From NCBI GenBank assembly GCA_009746045.1, contig RPFO01001812.1:1-60000 (forward strand): a DNA stretch of 60,000 bases, read 5' to 3'. The stretch's first letter is position 1; every line of letters starts with the position of its first letter. The notes under the pieces were generated by a model. It searched no databases and had not been told where the DNA came from. It worked only from the letters and a program-made list of their open reading frames with translations. A program made the position numbers and the translations under genes. Positions 1-13,000 of this stretch are shown one piece after another. This DNA is from Mesostigma viride (taxonomy: Eukaryota > Streptophyta > Mesostigmatophyceae > Mesostigmatales > Mesostigmataceae).

Positions 1-532
1 CGGACTTATGCCTGCTATTTCCTAGTACATCGGGTTCATCAAATTCACCTGTCGATTTCAGTTCTACTAATAAGAATAGTGCCGTCATGGAGGGGGCAGG
101 GTGCTCCGGAGAGCAGTTTGCCACAACAGCTGCCACGGCTGGGTCATGACTGGACTGTACATAGCAAGCGTAGTATTCAGAGGGTGCACGCAGTATCATC
201 AACCCTGTCTATGAACAAGAAAAAGCTGTGTGTCCTGCTTCACCCACCATGCTCCCACAGCTCCCTTTTGTATGTGCGGCCCAAGCATGCAGCTGTACAT
301 TCCACTGGTTACTCGGTGTTGCAGACCTGCAATCCAGGACCCCCTTTCTAGGCCTGGCTACTTCACAAACGTGTTTCAGCCGAGGTTGCAGCTCACCATC
401 CCCCGCGGTTGCGCACCGTTGCTTGGTTCATGTGGCTAGCCAGGGGTGGCAGCACGGAATAGCTCTTGTCAACGCTTGCGCGCCCATCCCGCCCCCCCAC
501 ACACACACACTCACCCACCCAAAAACTTGCAG
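1..532. other. Unassigned sequence upstream of first recognisable exon
   Basis: No coding segment can be supported here. The plus-strand gene at 533-4520 has no start codon in the window, so this stretch is probably its intron sequence, possibly with small unrecognised exons. A CA-rich patch at 499-520 precedes the first called splice acceptor. Confidence 0.4.
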
Positions 533-3500
533 AAGGCGCAGACCTTCTTTGGTGGCACGCTGGCCGCCTTCCCCCCGAGTTCCTCTGGGCACCGCTCGTT
601 GTGCGCGCTGCGACCGAGCATGGTAAACTGCGTCTCCCCATGCATCCCTTTGCCTCTTACTCTCTTCCTCTTCCCTTCTCCGCGTCGCTCCCACTCTGGT
701 TGCCCCCCCCCTCGTCTCCACACGTCCCCCACTTCCGCCATCATTGCCGCATGTCTCACTCCCAATAACTGTCACAGAAATGCTCCCATGTCGGGGTGTG
801 TGTTTTATGCGTGGTCCAGCCCCTCGCACGACCTTGGGACACGTGGCGCCTCGTGTCTGGCCGGTCGGCCCCCCTTCCATGCTTCTTTCCCAACTGGATG
901 TGCTCTGTTCTTTCTACATCTGTTCACTGGGTGGGGCGTCCGCTCTGCAAAGGGTGCCGTGCAAAGCCAAGTTCTGGCATTCACGCCCTCCGATTTGGCA
1001 ATGATCTGCATGTGCTGTGCTCGCTGGTCCCTTTAGTAACCCTGTGCAGGAGGGTGTGGTCCTCCTTGACAACCCGCATGGGGGTACGCTGCGTGCTGGT
1101 GCTGCATGCTGTCTGCCGTGTGGTGTGGGGTTGTGGTGGGAATGGCATCACAAGATGCAAGCGCTCATGCGCCCATGCATGCATGTGGTGTCACGCGTGA
1201 GACGTCCCTGTCACCCGTTCGCCAGGGAGCACCCATGAGCGTTACTGCTGGGAGAAACATGAAAATTCCTGGGCCCTGGCCAAGCCTCGCAGATGCTGTT
1301 TCCATCGAAGATGCCTGATTTAGAAGCCATGTGTGGGGAACTATGCGTGCGTGCGATTACTCTGTGCTCGCTTACACGGTCGCAGAGGCGTCAGTGGAGT
1401 GGCATGTGAGCCTTGGCCGCCGCACCAAGGTGCTGACGATGGCGCTAGCCCGGGTGTCAGATGCCAGCACATCCGCGCTAGAGCACAAGAGCCTGGTGCT
1501 GAGTGCTTTCGACGCCTTCTACGCCAACTGCAACCCACTAGGGGCGGAGCGAGGGGTGGGCGGTTATGGTGAGTGGCCTAGCAGTGGTGTAGGCGTTTGT
1601 GGTTGAGGGGTGGTGTGGGCATGGGCGGAGTATGGATGTTGTGGGCACGGGATGGTGGGTGGTGCTGGAACAAGCACGTTGCCAGGGGGGTGCATCTGTC
1701 GGAGTGAGGCAACCGCTTGGCTGGACTGGCTTGGTCTGGGGCGTCCACCTTGGTTGTTCTTGAATGCATCTTCTCTTCAACCTATTGCAACTCTGTGAGC
1801 CAGGGGTTTCCATCGTGAGACTTTGCAGGCAGTCGCGAGGGGGTTGATATCTCCCTGGGGGCGCCCACACTGCTAGTGGTCGATGGCCTGTGTCGATGAC
1901 CTTGCATGGATGACAGATATTCTCGATGATTTTGCTGGCAAGCTAGGGACCTGGGGCAGAAAAGCACTGGATGCTTCATTGGAGTGGAAAGAGTGGTCTG
2001 CTTTGTGCTCGCTGACACCACTTGCTATGAAATCTTGAAAATTTTCAATTCTAATGCAGACACTCGGCCTTGTGGCCAAGGGAAGAGAAGTTGAGAGAGG
2101 GCAATCTTCGGCTCAGTTCTGGGTGCGCCACAGGGTGGATTGATGCCAGCGCCAGACCTGTCATGAGTGCAGGCCTGACACATCGCATGTTGAACCATGC
2201 CTGAGTACGGAGCCTTGGTTTTGCCACATGACATGGGCTCGTCATGAGGTCAAACACATCAGGGGGGTTCAATTCCGTTTACCGTCGAGTGCTGGTGGGC
2301 CATCCAGGAGGCTTAGGCATCCAGTCAAGCGTAGCGGTTGTGTACTTGAGCTGACACGCATACTCTGGTTTGCACAGTTTACAAACCCTCGCGCGCTCCA
2401 CCCATGGGCGAGAGGCCCGTGGCTCCTCCTCGTCTCTTCTACAGCAGTGCCGCCAGTATAACTCGTTGGCAGGTGGCTTGTTCCCCAGGTGTTCGCTCCT
2501 TGGGCCGCATGAACCTGGTGGCCACTCCTTGGCCGCATGAGCCTGTCTTTTGGCCACTGGGTGAGCAGGCAGGCCACCCACCTGCCACGCCCACTCCCAC
2601 AAGCGTGCCAACACATCGGTCTCACCCTCACCCCAGCACGGGGCATCTCTCTCCCCCTGCGGGCACCCACCCATGCCCATTCCCCTGCCCCCCTGCAGCC
2701 AAGGAGTGCCCCCCCGCGCAGCGCTCAGCGGACATCTTCTCCGGCCCGGCCATCGACAACGCGGCCTACACACAAGGTCATGCAGACGTCCAAGGCCCTC
2801 AGAAGATGCAAGGGAAGGCGGGGCCGCCGCCATGCACCACCAGCATGGCACCGGCTCAAGCGGCAGGTGCGTAGCGGCCACCTTATAGGGCACCTTATCG
2901 TGCACCTTACTGTGCACCTTGTGGTACATCTAAGGTGCACTGTTGGGCTGCCAAAATTCTTCCTAAAAATCTCTTCTCTATTCTAGCACGAGTAGCTAGA
3001 CAAGTACAGTAAATGCTAGGCAGGGTAGCCCTCAGGTAGAAGTTATTGCCCCTGAGGATAGCCACTACACTGCCGCCTTGTCTGCCATCACGGTTGAAAG
3101 GGTTGGGACATGATGCAGACCAAGACAAAAATCTTAACTTGTTTTCAAGCTTTGTTTTCAACTTTTGTTTCATTATAATGAGATTAGCATAGTACTCCGT
3201 GGCATGCCTCTGCGCATGGCCCGCAAGTACTCACTTATTTTCCTACTATTAGGTTTGTATCTTACAAAGCCTCAACCTTCAGCTTGTTATATGGGACAGT
3301 ACAGCTTGATTTTTTATCACTGGTAGCTGTAAAAAGGAAAATTGATACTAAAGCAGTATCTGTTTTCAAACTGACCCAACAAACGATCCTTACCTCGAGA
3401 ATGTGTGGCTAGGATAGCTCCAGGATCGGCTGGGTTAATGGGATGTTCCACAGAGTGAAACAACTGTTTAGGTCGCTTGCTCAGGTCATGAGAGCTGAGA

Positions 3501-4520
3501 TGAGGGGGTTGAACACGGGGTTTTCCTTTACTCTTACATAACTGGGTTAGAAGCGTGACAGACCTTATGGCCAACGTTGCCCCACAATATACCAAGATGG
3601 TGCCACCCTCTCGGAGGCGCCTCATCCAATGGCCCAATCAGGCACAAGTATCCAGCACTTGATCCAACCAGCAGCTAGCAACCCCATGGGAAGGTTCCTA
3701 TCTACTCACGACCTAGCTAAGCTCCAGAATTGTCAGAGGACTTCTTGGTAGCTCAGAGCACTCACAGATCCGTACCTATGGTGTACCTGACAAATAGACC
3801 AGACCCATAAAGAATACACGTTATCCTGTCCGTACCGCTGGTACTCAAACCAAGCAAACTATTGTAGGCTCTGTCAGATCGCACTTGCTGAAAAGGTTCA
3901 ATCTGAATAATGACCAACGGTCACCAAGCCATCATCGCCGATGCTTCTTGCAGTTGTGCCGATTCTCCTCTTGAAGACGATCTCTGGAGCTCAAGTATAA
4001 CCCAGTCCGGATGTAACAGCCACTTTTCACCGTTACGGTAGTCTTCCCTCACTCCCCCTTTAATCGTGATGTTGTGCTTGTTTGACAGGGAGTGCAGCTC
4101 CCCAGCATGCGGCCAGCTCTACCACAACAGTGGCTGCTATGATGCTGCCTGCAGTGCCCACCGCAACTACAACAGCGGCAGACACAATGAGGAAACCAGC
4201 CATGCGCGCTTCTGCTTCCTACCGCGCACCTGTGTGAGTGATCTTGACAATACTGTGAGCACAGTGAAAAGTTTTCGTAAGCGTCCCCTTTTCCTTGCAA
4301 GCATCGCATGCTCCCTTCGTTGCATTTTGCAATAGTATGTGCAGGCATTCACGAATCACAAATGAACAAACACCCTGGCTGGCCTCATTAACCGTCCCTT
4401 TTGTCAAATGTGCGTTGCTGCTGGTTTTCTCCGGCATGTGGCCTGTGCAAAGCCAGCAAAAAGAAGAGGATGCTCGTGGCAGGAGGAGAAGACGACGACG
4501 ATGACTCAGATGCTGGATAA
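533..4520 (+). CDS. Unrecognised multi-exon gene, 3' portion (six exons), acidic C-terminus
   Basis: I do not recognise this protein. Six exons were assembled from splice signals: 533-622, 1050-1083, 1386-1568, 2699-2866, 4089-4233 and 4457-4520 (TAA at 4518-4520). Every junction is phase-consistent (0, 1, 1, 1, 2), the total is 228 codons including the stop, and acceptors are CAG throughout. Donors include GTAAAC, GTACGC, GTGAGT, GTGCGT and GTGAGT. The encoded piece starts KAQTFFGGTLAAFP. It then has a segment that looks helical (TKVLTMALARVSDAS, LVLSAFDAFYANC), a long Ala/Thr/Pro-rich disordered region, and a tail KKKRMLVAGGEDDDDDSDAG. A basic patch followed by an Asp run at the end is common in nuclear or nucleolar proteins, but that is only suggestive. 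The 5' end lies outside the window or in undetected exons. The intron at 2867-4088 is AT-richer than its surroundings. The consistent phases are the main support; single exons, especially the 34-bp one, could be wrong. Confidence 0.6.
2878..2937. repeat. Short CACCTTAT-type tandem repeat
   Basis: Four to five imperfect copies of a 12-14 base unit (GCACCTTA plus a variable YNGT stretch) lie just after the donor at 2866, inside an intron of the unrecognised gene. Confidence 0.5.
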
Positions 4521-4815
4521 TATTGCACAATGTCAACGGGAATAAGTACTGGTTTCCTATATGGGCCTCCTGCATGGTAGTGGTGTCAAAACAGTGAGCG
4601 GCAAGTGTAAGGAGACACTGGTCTGGGTAGCTAGTCTGCACTCACCAGCTAGTCACCTCGTTGATACTAGGTCGTTGGCTGCAGTGCCTTCATGTAAACT
4701 GCAGGGTGGCATACAGCACACACACTGAAAGATGCAGATGAAGAGGCTGAATTGACTTGATGCATAACTTGATAGTCTCGAATCTGCCTTGTCAGAGATC
4801 AATGCTCAATAAATT
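4521..4815. other. Intergenic, nothing recognised
   Basis: This stretch follows the stop codon of the upstream gene. No coding segment or repeat was recognised before the AT-rich retrotransposon tail that begins near 4816. Confidence 0.4.
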
Positions 4816-5235
4816 AATTACCTGTAAATTAAAATTAAATTAAATTATACCATGCCTCCGTTGGAAGATCATGTAGCACATATTCCTTGCTGGATGGGTG
4901 GAGGGGGAAGAAGCGGCCGCGTAATCGAACTAACCTAACTCTAAGCTATCTAGTCGAGAAAATCCTAACTACACTGCTCAGCAAAACGCCCCTTCCTCTT
5001 GGGGGGAGGTGGCTTGCTCACAGGGGCTGGCGTGTGAGCCTGGACATGCAATCTTCTGCCACCTCTTCTTGTTCTGCATTGCAGTCCAAAGAAGGGAGAG
5101 GGAGGGGATGCGGTGTTCAAACTGAGCTGGAACCACTAGGTCGCCCAGCAACATCTGGATGTAGTTCATGGCAGGTTTACCTAGCTTCCTAGGAATGTCC
5201 TTGGGGCCAGGCCAGGTCAAGATATGCCTGTAGGC
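4816..5235 (-). mobile_element. Retrotransposon 3'-end fragment, copy 1
   Basis: Read on the minus strand, the segment ends in a conserved CCAACGGAGGCATG followed by an AT-rich tail of TTTAA-type repeats. Roughly 270 bases (4840-5110) are clearly similar to 38030-38290 in the same orientation, including the block around CTTGGGGGGAGGTGGCTTGC. A related terminus occurs at 35120 and, inverted, at 35870. A shared 3' end with a pentamer tail is typical of non-LTR retrotransposons that prime on target DNA. No coding domain is present in this piece, so the family is inferred from its end only. Confidence 0.6.
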
Positions 5236-5399
5236 CCAGCTTTAGTTTGCATGCCATGCATCAAATTGTCGTATCCCGGGCATATTACTTTTTATGTTTA
5301 CAGGGCATGCATGCGCTTGCATGCATGTGTTATCAACTAGACTTATGCTCGGCATGCAGGCCGATGTCCATCTGTTTCGTTAATGGCGAGGGCGCGTAT

Positions 5400-6840
5400 A
5401 TTAATCGACACGTAACAGCGCGTTACGTGAGCACAAGTCCTCAGTACAGTCGAGTGGGAAGGGATGGATGAAGCTAATTATCTAAAACCTATTTACAAAG
5501 TTGTACGTGGGCACCACGGCCTGAATTATTGTGAATGCCATATTTGATCGGTCACACGCGGAGCCCCCACCGGCTTGGGGGTGGTCTCCTTCATTACTAC
5601 CTGCCACCTATATCCTTGCGAACCATCTGAGCTCGATCCAGATTGAAGATGCATGTGCCAGGGGGCTTCCCTGGCGTGAGCCCATTGCGACGGCCGACGT
5701 GGGTAACACATAGCCATGCCTAGTCTATCCCGGAAAGTCCACGGGTGGCCGGCGCCCCGGCCGCGTGCATGCGGCCTGTGGCACGCCATGTGAGAACAAA
5801 ACGCTCAGGTTGGGCGGGCTTGGTGCCTGCTGAGCTATCCATAGTGTCTACCTGATCTGTGCGTGCGAGGTGCCTGGCTAGGCCCAGGCGCCCGTGCCTA
5901 ATAATATGGGAAGCATATGGTAAATCAGCGTACAAATCCTCATGGCGAATGTGCATGCTGAATGGAATATTGAGCGCACTAGCTACGTAGCATCTTGGTG
6001 ACCGCGCCGTCGAGTTGCTGCTCCAGCTCCTGCGTCAGCGTCCACGTCTCGGCTCCATAGGTCAGGATCGTCAAGATGACGACCTTGAAGAGATCGCGTT
6101 TGACAGTCCGGGGCAGGGCGGGGTTGCTGCACCATCGATGGTGCTGGTGGAGCTGTGCCCAGGCCATACCAATCCGGGTTGTCATGTCGTCCTCGCAGTC
6201 GGGGAGCCACTCCTCAGCTTGAATCGACCGAAAGCGGGGAATCAGGGAACTGGGGTGTCATCTAAGAGGCGGAGCTCAGGGGGGGGGGCGGCCATCCTGA
6301 GGGCCATGGCCTCCGTCTTGGGGCTAGGATTTCGAGACCAACAGCCCGGGCCTCGAGAGCGAGGCAGTCCAACCAAAGTTGGGCAGACGCTGGCTGCTCA
6401 ATGAGAGTGACGTCGTCGGCATAAATAAGCTCAGCGAGTAAATTCTGCTTGTTAGACGGCCCCCCTTCCCCGGGCTCATTCTGAATCTCGAGGCCGGGGG
6501 CACGACCAGCAATGCCAGCAAAGCGGGCACGTGCCTGGCGCACAACATAATGCACTACATGAATAATGAACAGGTGCGACGACAGGACGCAGCCCTGCCA
6601 GACACCCGTCTGCAGTGGACATGGCGGGGTATTGCCGTGTTGATTGCGCACCGAGGTGGTCGACCCCTCATACAGCGAGCGGATGACAGCAATCAGGGGG
6701 GTGGGGCCGCATATATAAGCATGTACTTCAAGCGCTTGCACGCGCATGTTGATCTGGTCAAAGATCTGACACTCAGTGCCTGCCCGGCGCTCGCTACATG
6801 TTATTTCGATCATGGCCATGTTGGGGGGGAACACGAATGG
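5400..6840 (-). mobile_element. 5'-truncated non-LTR retrotransposon (LINE), copy 1, frameshifted
   Basis: Minus-strand frames carry the palm of a reverse transcriptase. At 6262-6834 there is GVWQGCVLS (the usual RQGCVLSP motif with a changed residue) and then LIYADDVTLIEQ, the YADD catalytic box. At 5983-6185 comes the typical LINE C-terminal segment ILTYGAETWTLTQELEQQLD, and at 5720-5956 LYADLPYASHIIRHGRLGLA. These pieces lie in different frames, so the copy is a pseudogene. The 5' half of the reverse transcriptase is missing. The 3' end near 5400 and sequences such as VMKETTPKPVGAPRVT are shared with the copy at 58.5-60 kb. It sits 230 bases beyond the 3' end of the TTLL gene, in the same orientation. 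Confidence 0.85.
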
Positions 6841-7073
6841 TCAATTTTATAAACATAATCAGGCATCCGTATCATAACATTATTTACAACTTAAGAACAT
6901 TCTTTCAATAAATAGAGGGGGAGAGGGGAATAAATAAATAGAACGTGACAATTAAATCATTGGAACAAGAGTGCGAGGTATGCACCGCTAAGCAGAACTC
7001 TTGTCAACGCAATCCCGAAAACGGTACGTGATGAGGATGGCTGTGCCTCGGATCTGCCGTAAATGATCGGTCC

Positions 7074-10000
7074 CTACCAGGCACAGGGGGGCTCTGACTG
7101 AACCCGCTTCACCCGGCACAGCTGTTCGTAGGCCTTGGAGGGCGCCAGCCGCTCGAACAGGCCCAGGTAATGCGGCATCTCGCCTGCCAACAAGGACGCG
7201 GGCATGTCGGCAGATTGACACGAGCACAGCAGCACCGACCATGACTCATTTACCATTCCCTGCGATGTCATCGTGGCTCATGCCAGGCGACACAGGTTAA
7301 CTTACCGTAAGCTTCGAAAGATACCTAACTGCCTGGAATCCTTTTTTGTCCATATCCTACAGAGTGGTGAAAACAAAAGGACTATTTGATTACTTGACTA
7401 CATGCATAGCCAGCAGAAGTCATCCCAGCAAGGCCACTGAGCAGGACAAGCCGCACCAAGCCTGTGATCATAAAACACTATAGGGACAATACAGCAAATC
7501 CAACGCAAATGCATGCACACAAGGTTCATTTACCGTATTGCCGCGGCCGAAAATTGCCCAAGATGCTATGCAGCTCCTCCTCCAGCGAGCTGGTGCCCAA
7601 TGGGCCGCCGCCCCCGCTGAGGCTAGGGGTGGCTGCCTTGCCGGTGCCGCTGGCATCCAGCCGTTTGCGGAGCACGCGCAACAGTGCCGCGCGGTCAAAG
7701 GGGGCTGGGTCCAGCTGCACGTGGGCACACAGAGAGGCGCACAAGGGCATACCGACACAGGCGCCACACACATACAAGAGCTGGAGCACTCAGCAGCAGG
7801 AGGCCACAACATGGGGAAGCAAGTCCATGCACAGTGCCCAGCCCGGCCCAAGGCAACATCTGGTTGTGAATTGGATCACCTATGAGATGTCAACAACCAG
7901 CAGCCAGACACAGGCACATACACACAAACACACACAGACACACGCACACGCAAACACATCAACACAGACCACGCACACACACAAACACAGGCACACACAC
8001 ATACACATACACATACACACACACGCCAGCATGACCATCCACCCACCAGCATGCCCAACTGCTCCCATCCACCCACCAGCATGAAAGCGTCGCGCAGCAG
8101 CGTGCCCTTGACCGCCTGGTCGAGCGGAGTGTTGGCCGACAAGGAGGGCGAGGAGTTCACCTCCAGTAGCCACAGCTTGCCGCGTGCGTCCAGCATGGCG
8201 TCGTACCCAAAGAGTTCAAACGCGTTCACCTGCACATGGCGGTATAAGGTGCGGTGGGTAAAGCGCAGTTGTTGAGCGCAGGGGTGGGCGTCATACCCAA
8301 AGAATTCAGATGCGTTCACCTGCACTGTGGTGTGGCAGCGATGGGTGGGTGGGGCATGGTTGGTGGGGCCAGGGGCGAAGGGGTGGCTGCTGAGGTAAGG
8401 ACAGGCTTGAAGGGGTGGCAGGCCCAGAGTCGGAAGCACACAAAACGGGCAGACAACGGGACCACGTGCATGGGAGGTGGGCGCAAGCTTTCACCATCTC
8501 CTGATTGGGACATCCATGTCGACGGGTGCAGGTACTCTCACAGGAACGGACCACAAGGAGAGCTCATGTGGTCGACCGTGAGGGTGGCAAAGTAGGGTGG
8601 AACTGGCAGGGTATAATGAGGTGCGGGTGCCAGCGGGTAGGCCACCATGTACGCATGCCCCCTTCCTGGCGCAGCGTGGAGTCGTGCCTCACCTGGTGGG
8701 GTATGGCGTCCTGCACCGCGAACAGCGACTTGAGCACCAGCTGCTGTATCTGCTGCCACACGCTGTCGCACGGCACGCCCTGCCGCTCCAGCAGCGCAAA
8801 CGCGCGTGCGAGGCAACACTTGCTGCCGCCGCGCAGGTGCTCGAACCTTGCGGACGGACCACTGCTGTCACCACCGCCGCCACCACCACCACCACCGCCA
8901 CCACCACCACCACCATTACTGCCACCGCTGCCAGTACTGCTAGCATTACCGCTAGCGTTGCCGCTGGCATTACTGATAGCGTTGGCCCCCCCCTGTCCCC
9001 ACGGGTCCTCCCTCAGTGGCGCGGGCACGGCGTCGGTGTCCTGCGTGGATAGGTGGGTCTGCTGGATGGCCACGTTGGTCAGGTGCACGTAGTGGTTGCC
9101 CAGCGTGTCCCGCGTGGGCGTGTAGCGCTCAAAGCTGACGCGCGCAAAACCCTGCAGGGGAGGGCGGAGGCAAACGTAGGCGGCGGATCATATTCGAGGG
9201 GCAGTGCGGGATAGAGTCGTTACAAGGGTGGTGCAGATGGTGGCCCCGACATGAGGAGGCCCGGGCAATAGCATACTGGCCCTCGCAAGCACAAGCACAC
9301 CTTGTGGCGGGTGTACGAATGGACAGCACCCGCAACAGGTTGGGTGCCCCACAAGGTTGTTGGCCCCGAAGGTCATTGCCCACGTGGGAGAGAGAGGAAC
9401 AGGCATGGGAGCTGCAGGCCCGGTTTTGCTGGATCCGTACCAGGGTCCAAACCGTTCGTGAAGTTGTGGGGCCTCAGAACCCGCCTCAACAGGGGACAAA
9501 ATATTTCTTCCCCACCGGCTGAGAGAGGCAAGGGCAGCGCGCGCGACCTGCCCACCGCAACGAGGGCGGCAGGCGCGACCTGGGGACAAGGGCGGCGCGC
9601 GCGACCTGCGCACCGCGACCTGTGAACAACAACTTCTCGCAGTCATGTCCAGGGTCATGATCTGGCACTTGCAGGAATATCCACCCCCCACCTCCCCTCC
9701 TGTGAGCATACCTCCCCCCTTGTACATACCTCCTTGAAAAGAAAGGCCTCCAGCGGGTTAAACGAGGTGACGAGCACGTAGAGCCGGAAGTCAAACTTGT
9801 GGCCCCCCAGCAGCAGTGGCCTGTGGCCAGACCCAATAGAGCCACGCGGCAGCGCCGTGATGTGTTCCCCGCATGCAAGGGCCAGCAGACAAGCAAGGGA
9901 GCAGGCATAAAGGCAAACAGGCAAGCAAGCAAGCGAGCGAACAAACAGATACGCATGAAGGCATGCAAGGCGGCACGGGCCCGTAGCATATTCCCATGAA

Positions 10001-13000
10001 GGCATGCAAGGCGGCACGGGCATGCAAGGGGGTTGAGACAGAAAGAGCCACAAAATATGAGAGCGCGGCGGGCAGCCGCCCAGGTGCCCTGGGACCGCGT
10101 AGCATATTCCCATATCCACAAGGAGGGGCATGCAGTCCTGGAAGTAGCGGGGGACGCAGTCCGAGGAGTAGTGGCTTCCCTTCCAGCCATCGAAGCGGGT
10201 GGTGGAAAGAGCGCACCACCGCGATGCGCGCGAGGGGAAAAGAGCGCACTATCAGAATATGGACAGGGGGACAGCGTGGCACGGCATGGCAAAGGAAGCC
10301 ACGTGGCACGACGACAAGCCACTCCCCTGGTCTCCTCGACAGAAGGTGAGCGTCCCAAAAGAGCACGTCGTGGCATGTCAGCCCATGCAACCAGGGAGAT
10401 GATACTGGCCCATCGGAGGCCGGTGCCCAACGTCCCCCGCAGCCTGCCAAGCGCTGTTGCCATGGGCTACAAACAATTGCCGTGTGCCCTAGGCTGACCC
10501 AAGGTGGTCCCTAACTAATGCCGCCGCACGCACGCACCGCGAGATGTACCGCTGGATGACCATGGCCTCCCCGTAGGCCACGTCCATCACGTTGTCCACC
10601 AGCATGATGCCGCGCCCCCGCGACAACCCGACCGGCTTCATGATCCATATGTTGGCCGTGTCCACAGGGCCATGTGAGGATGACGCGAGGGAGGGAGACG
10701 ACGGCCGCGCGCCATCCAAGGCAGAAGGCATGAGGCCGCCGCGGTCTATCCCTTTGGGGACGTGGCTGCCTAGGCTATCAGACGCGGTGCCTGGACGGGA
10801 GCCGGCCGCCCCTTGTCCCTGGTCATCCCTGCCATCCAGATCTCCATCACAGGCATCGTCCACCAGTGGCTCTCCTTCAAAGGAAGGCGGCGGGGCCACG
10901 CCATCCAGGTCCCCACCACCGCCAACCACCGCCAAGTCTGCCAGCTCAGCGGCCGCTTCGTTGAACGCTGCCACAAAAGGGACGTACTCAGCCGGCAATG
11001 TAAACGTCTGCGGCATGATCTGCAGGGAATGGCCGCCCCTTTCAGCCGCCCTGCCCTTGCGGTTCCCCCCCCCTTGGTGTACCGTGCTCCAGCGCTCCAG
11101 GTGGCGCTTCAGCAGGTCCTGCGCAGCATTCACCACCGTGACGTGGCAGCCGGGCAACCGGGGGTAAAATACAAATTACTGATTTCATATGACGTGGCAT
11201 GGAGTAGCATTACGCGATGTAACATTGAGTGCTTACAATAACTATGGATGGGCAACACAAGTTCTCTTCCATTGCCGCTTGCTCACAAGCGCCGCACGGT
11301 GCTGCTGGCGGATCCGCGCAGGATGCCGCTCATACCAAGGAGACAACCAGCGCAGGCCAGAAATCGGGAGATGCCGCTCATACTTTCATGATGAGAGGGA
11401 GCAGCACATGCACGGCCATGTGCACCCATGGTGGTGCACGTGGTCGGGCATGGATGCATCGCTCACGCACGTGCTGGCATGCTTCCTCGTAAACCTCGGG
11501 CACACCATCCAAAACACTCAGCCTATTGCGGATGCTCGTCCTCTGCCTATCGGGCCACAGCATCAGTAGATGTGCATGCCATGACAAATGACCGCAGATC
11601 ACGTGGCCACAGGCTCAGGTCAGACCACAGGTACCTTTGGACACCTGGCACGGCCCATTGAGAACACACCTTGCGCGTGAGCTGCTTGGCCTCAGCAAAG
11701 TGGTTCACGCGCTGCCAGATGAGGAGCGACTTGGTGGGCACGCGCGGCCGCTGGGGGCGTGGGAGGGGGCGTAGCGGCCCATGCACGCAGGGGGGTGGCG
11801 CAGGGCACATGGCAAACGGCAGCACACACAGGCACAACGGGGACAGCAAGAAGAGAGGAAGTGGCCATGGGAAGGCAGGGGAGGGGAGGAAGCGAAGCGA
11901 GCAGAAGGCGGAGAGGGTTCACCCACGCACATGCATGCGGCGTGTCAGTTGGGGCGGCAGAAGTAGGCGACAGTGGTTGGTTGCGGTGGTTGGCACCGCA
12001 CAAACACCGGCTGCGTACCAGAGGTCAGCAGCTACACCGGTGATATGCCCAAGCGGCCTCCCTATGGCTCCCTGCTCCTCCAGCTAACGATGCACGCGGC
12101 CCGGTGCTGGCATGGCAAAACCTGGACAAGCCCCACGGCCACAGGGGGGTGAGAAAACAAGCTCTTAAAAAAGCCAGAAAGGCCGCTGGTTGCACGGCGA
12201 AAATGCTGCGGTCGCGATGGAGGTGGTGAGCGCAAGTAGCACTCCCATGCAAGGTGCACGCAAGAAGTGGCCGAGCCAGTTAGCGCTAACAAGTGTTTGC
12301 GGAACGTAGATGCTTCTGGATCCGGAGCACGGAGAACGCCGATGCCCCGCGTACGCAGCCCCTTAACACACCCCACCCCATGTCACAGCTTGGCTCCTGT
12401 TCAACGTGCCGAATCTGCTTGGATGTGTTGTTCACACACGTCCCTCGGATGCACGCAGCCCAACACCATGGCACCCACGCAAACAAGACTGGGACATGAT
12501 ATGGGTGGCACACAGCAATGAGCGTGCGGCACGCAGCAACCAGGGCGGCTGATCGCAGGTGAGAACGCACCGCGGCCCACGACCAGGTCAGGTTCCAGGA
12601 GACACCTGGCCCCCCTGCGTCCACCTGGCGCCAGTCCCCCGGCTCCACCGCCCCCATGGCGCCGCTGACCACCTCGTCCACCTCCTCATGCTCCCCTGCA
12701 ACAATACGATAGAAGCGGCGGGGGTGCACGTCTCCCCCCATCGCACCGTCCTCGCGACCGGACACATGGCGGGCGGACTCCAGCCCCTGTCGATGCACGC
12801 TCACAGCCACGTCAGCGCCGTGTGTGTCAGCACCGTTCAAGCAAGTGGCGCCCGACGTGGCATCCAGGTGGTTCTGCAGCTCCTCACAGAGCACCTGCAG
12901 GGTGTGGGAAGCAGGGTCGCGCGCAAGCACGGATATTTTATCATAGAAAGTGGCTAAGCGAGAGGACCGCCACCACAGATATTTGTCAGCAGTCACAGCA

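Noticed and set aside
3317-3637. 106-residue minus frame
   Set aside because: Lies inside the intron 2867-4088 of the plus-strand gene, with no similarity to known families.
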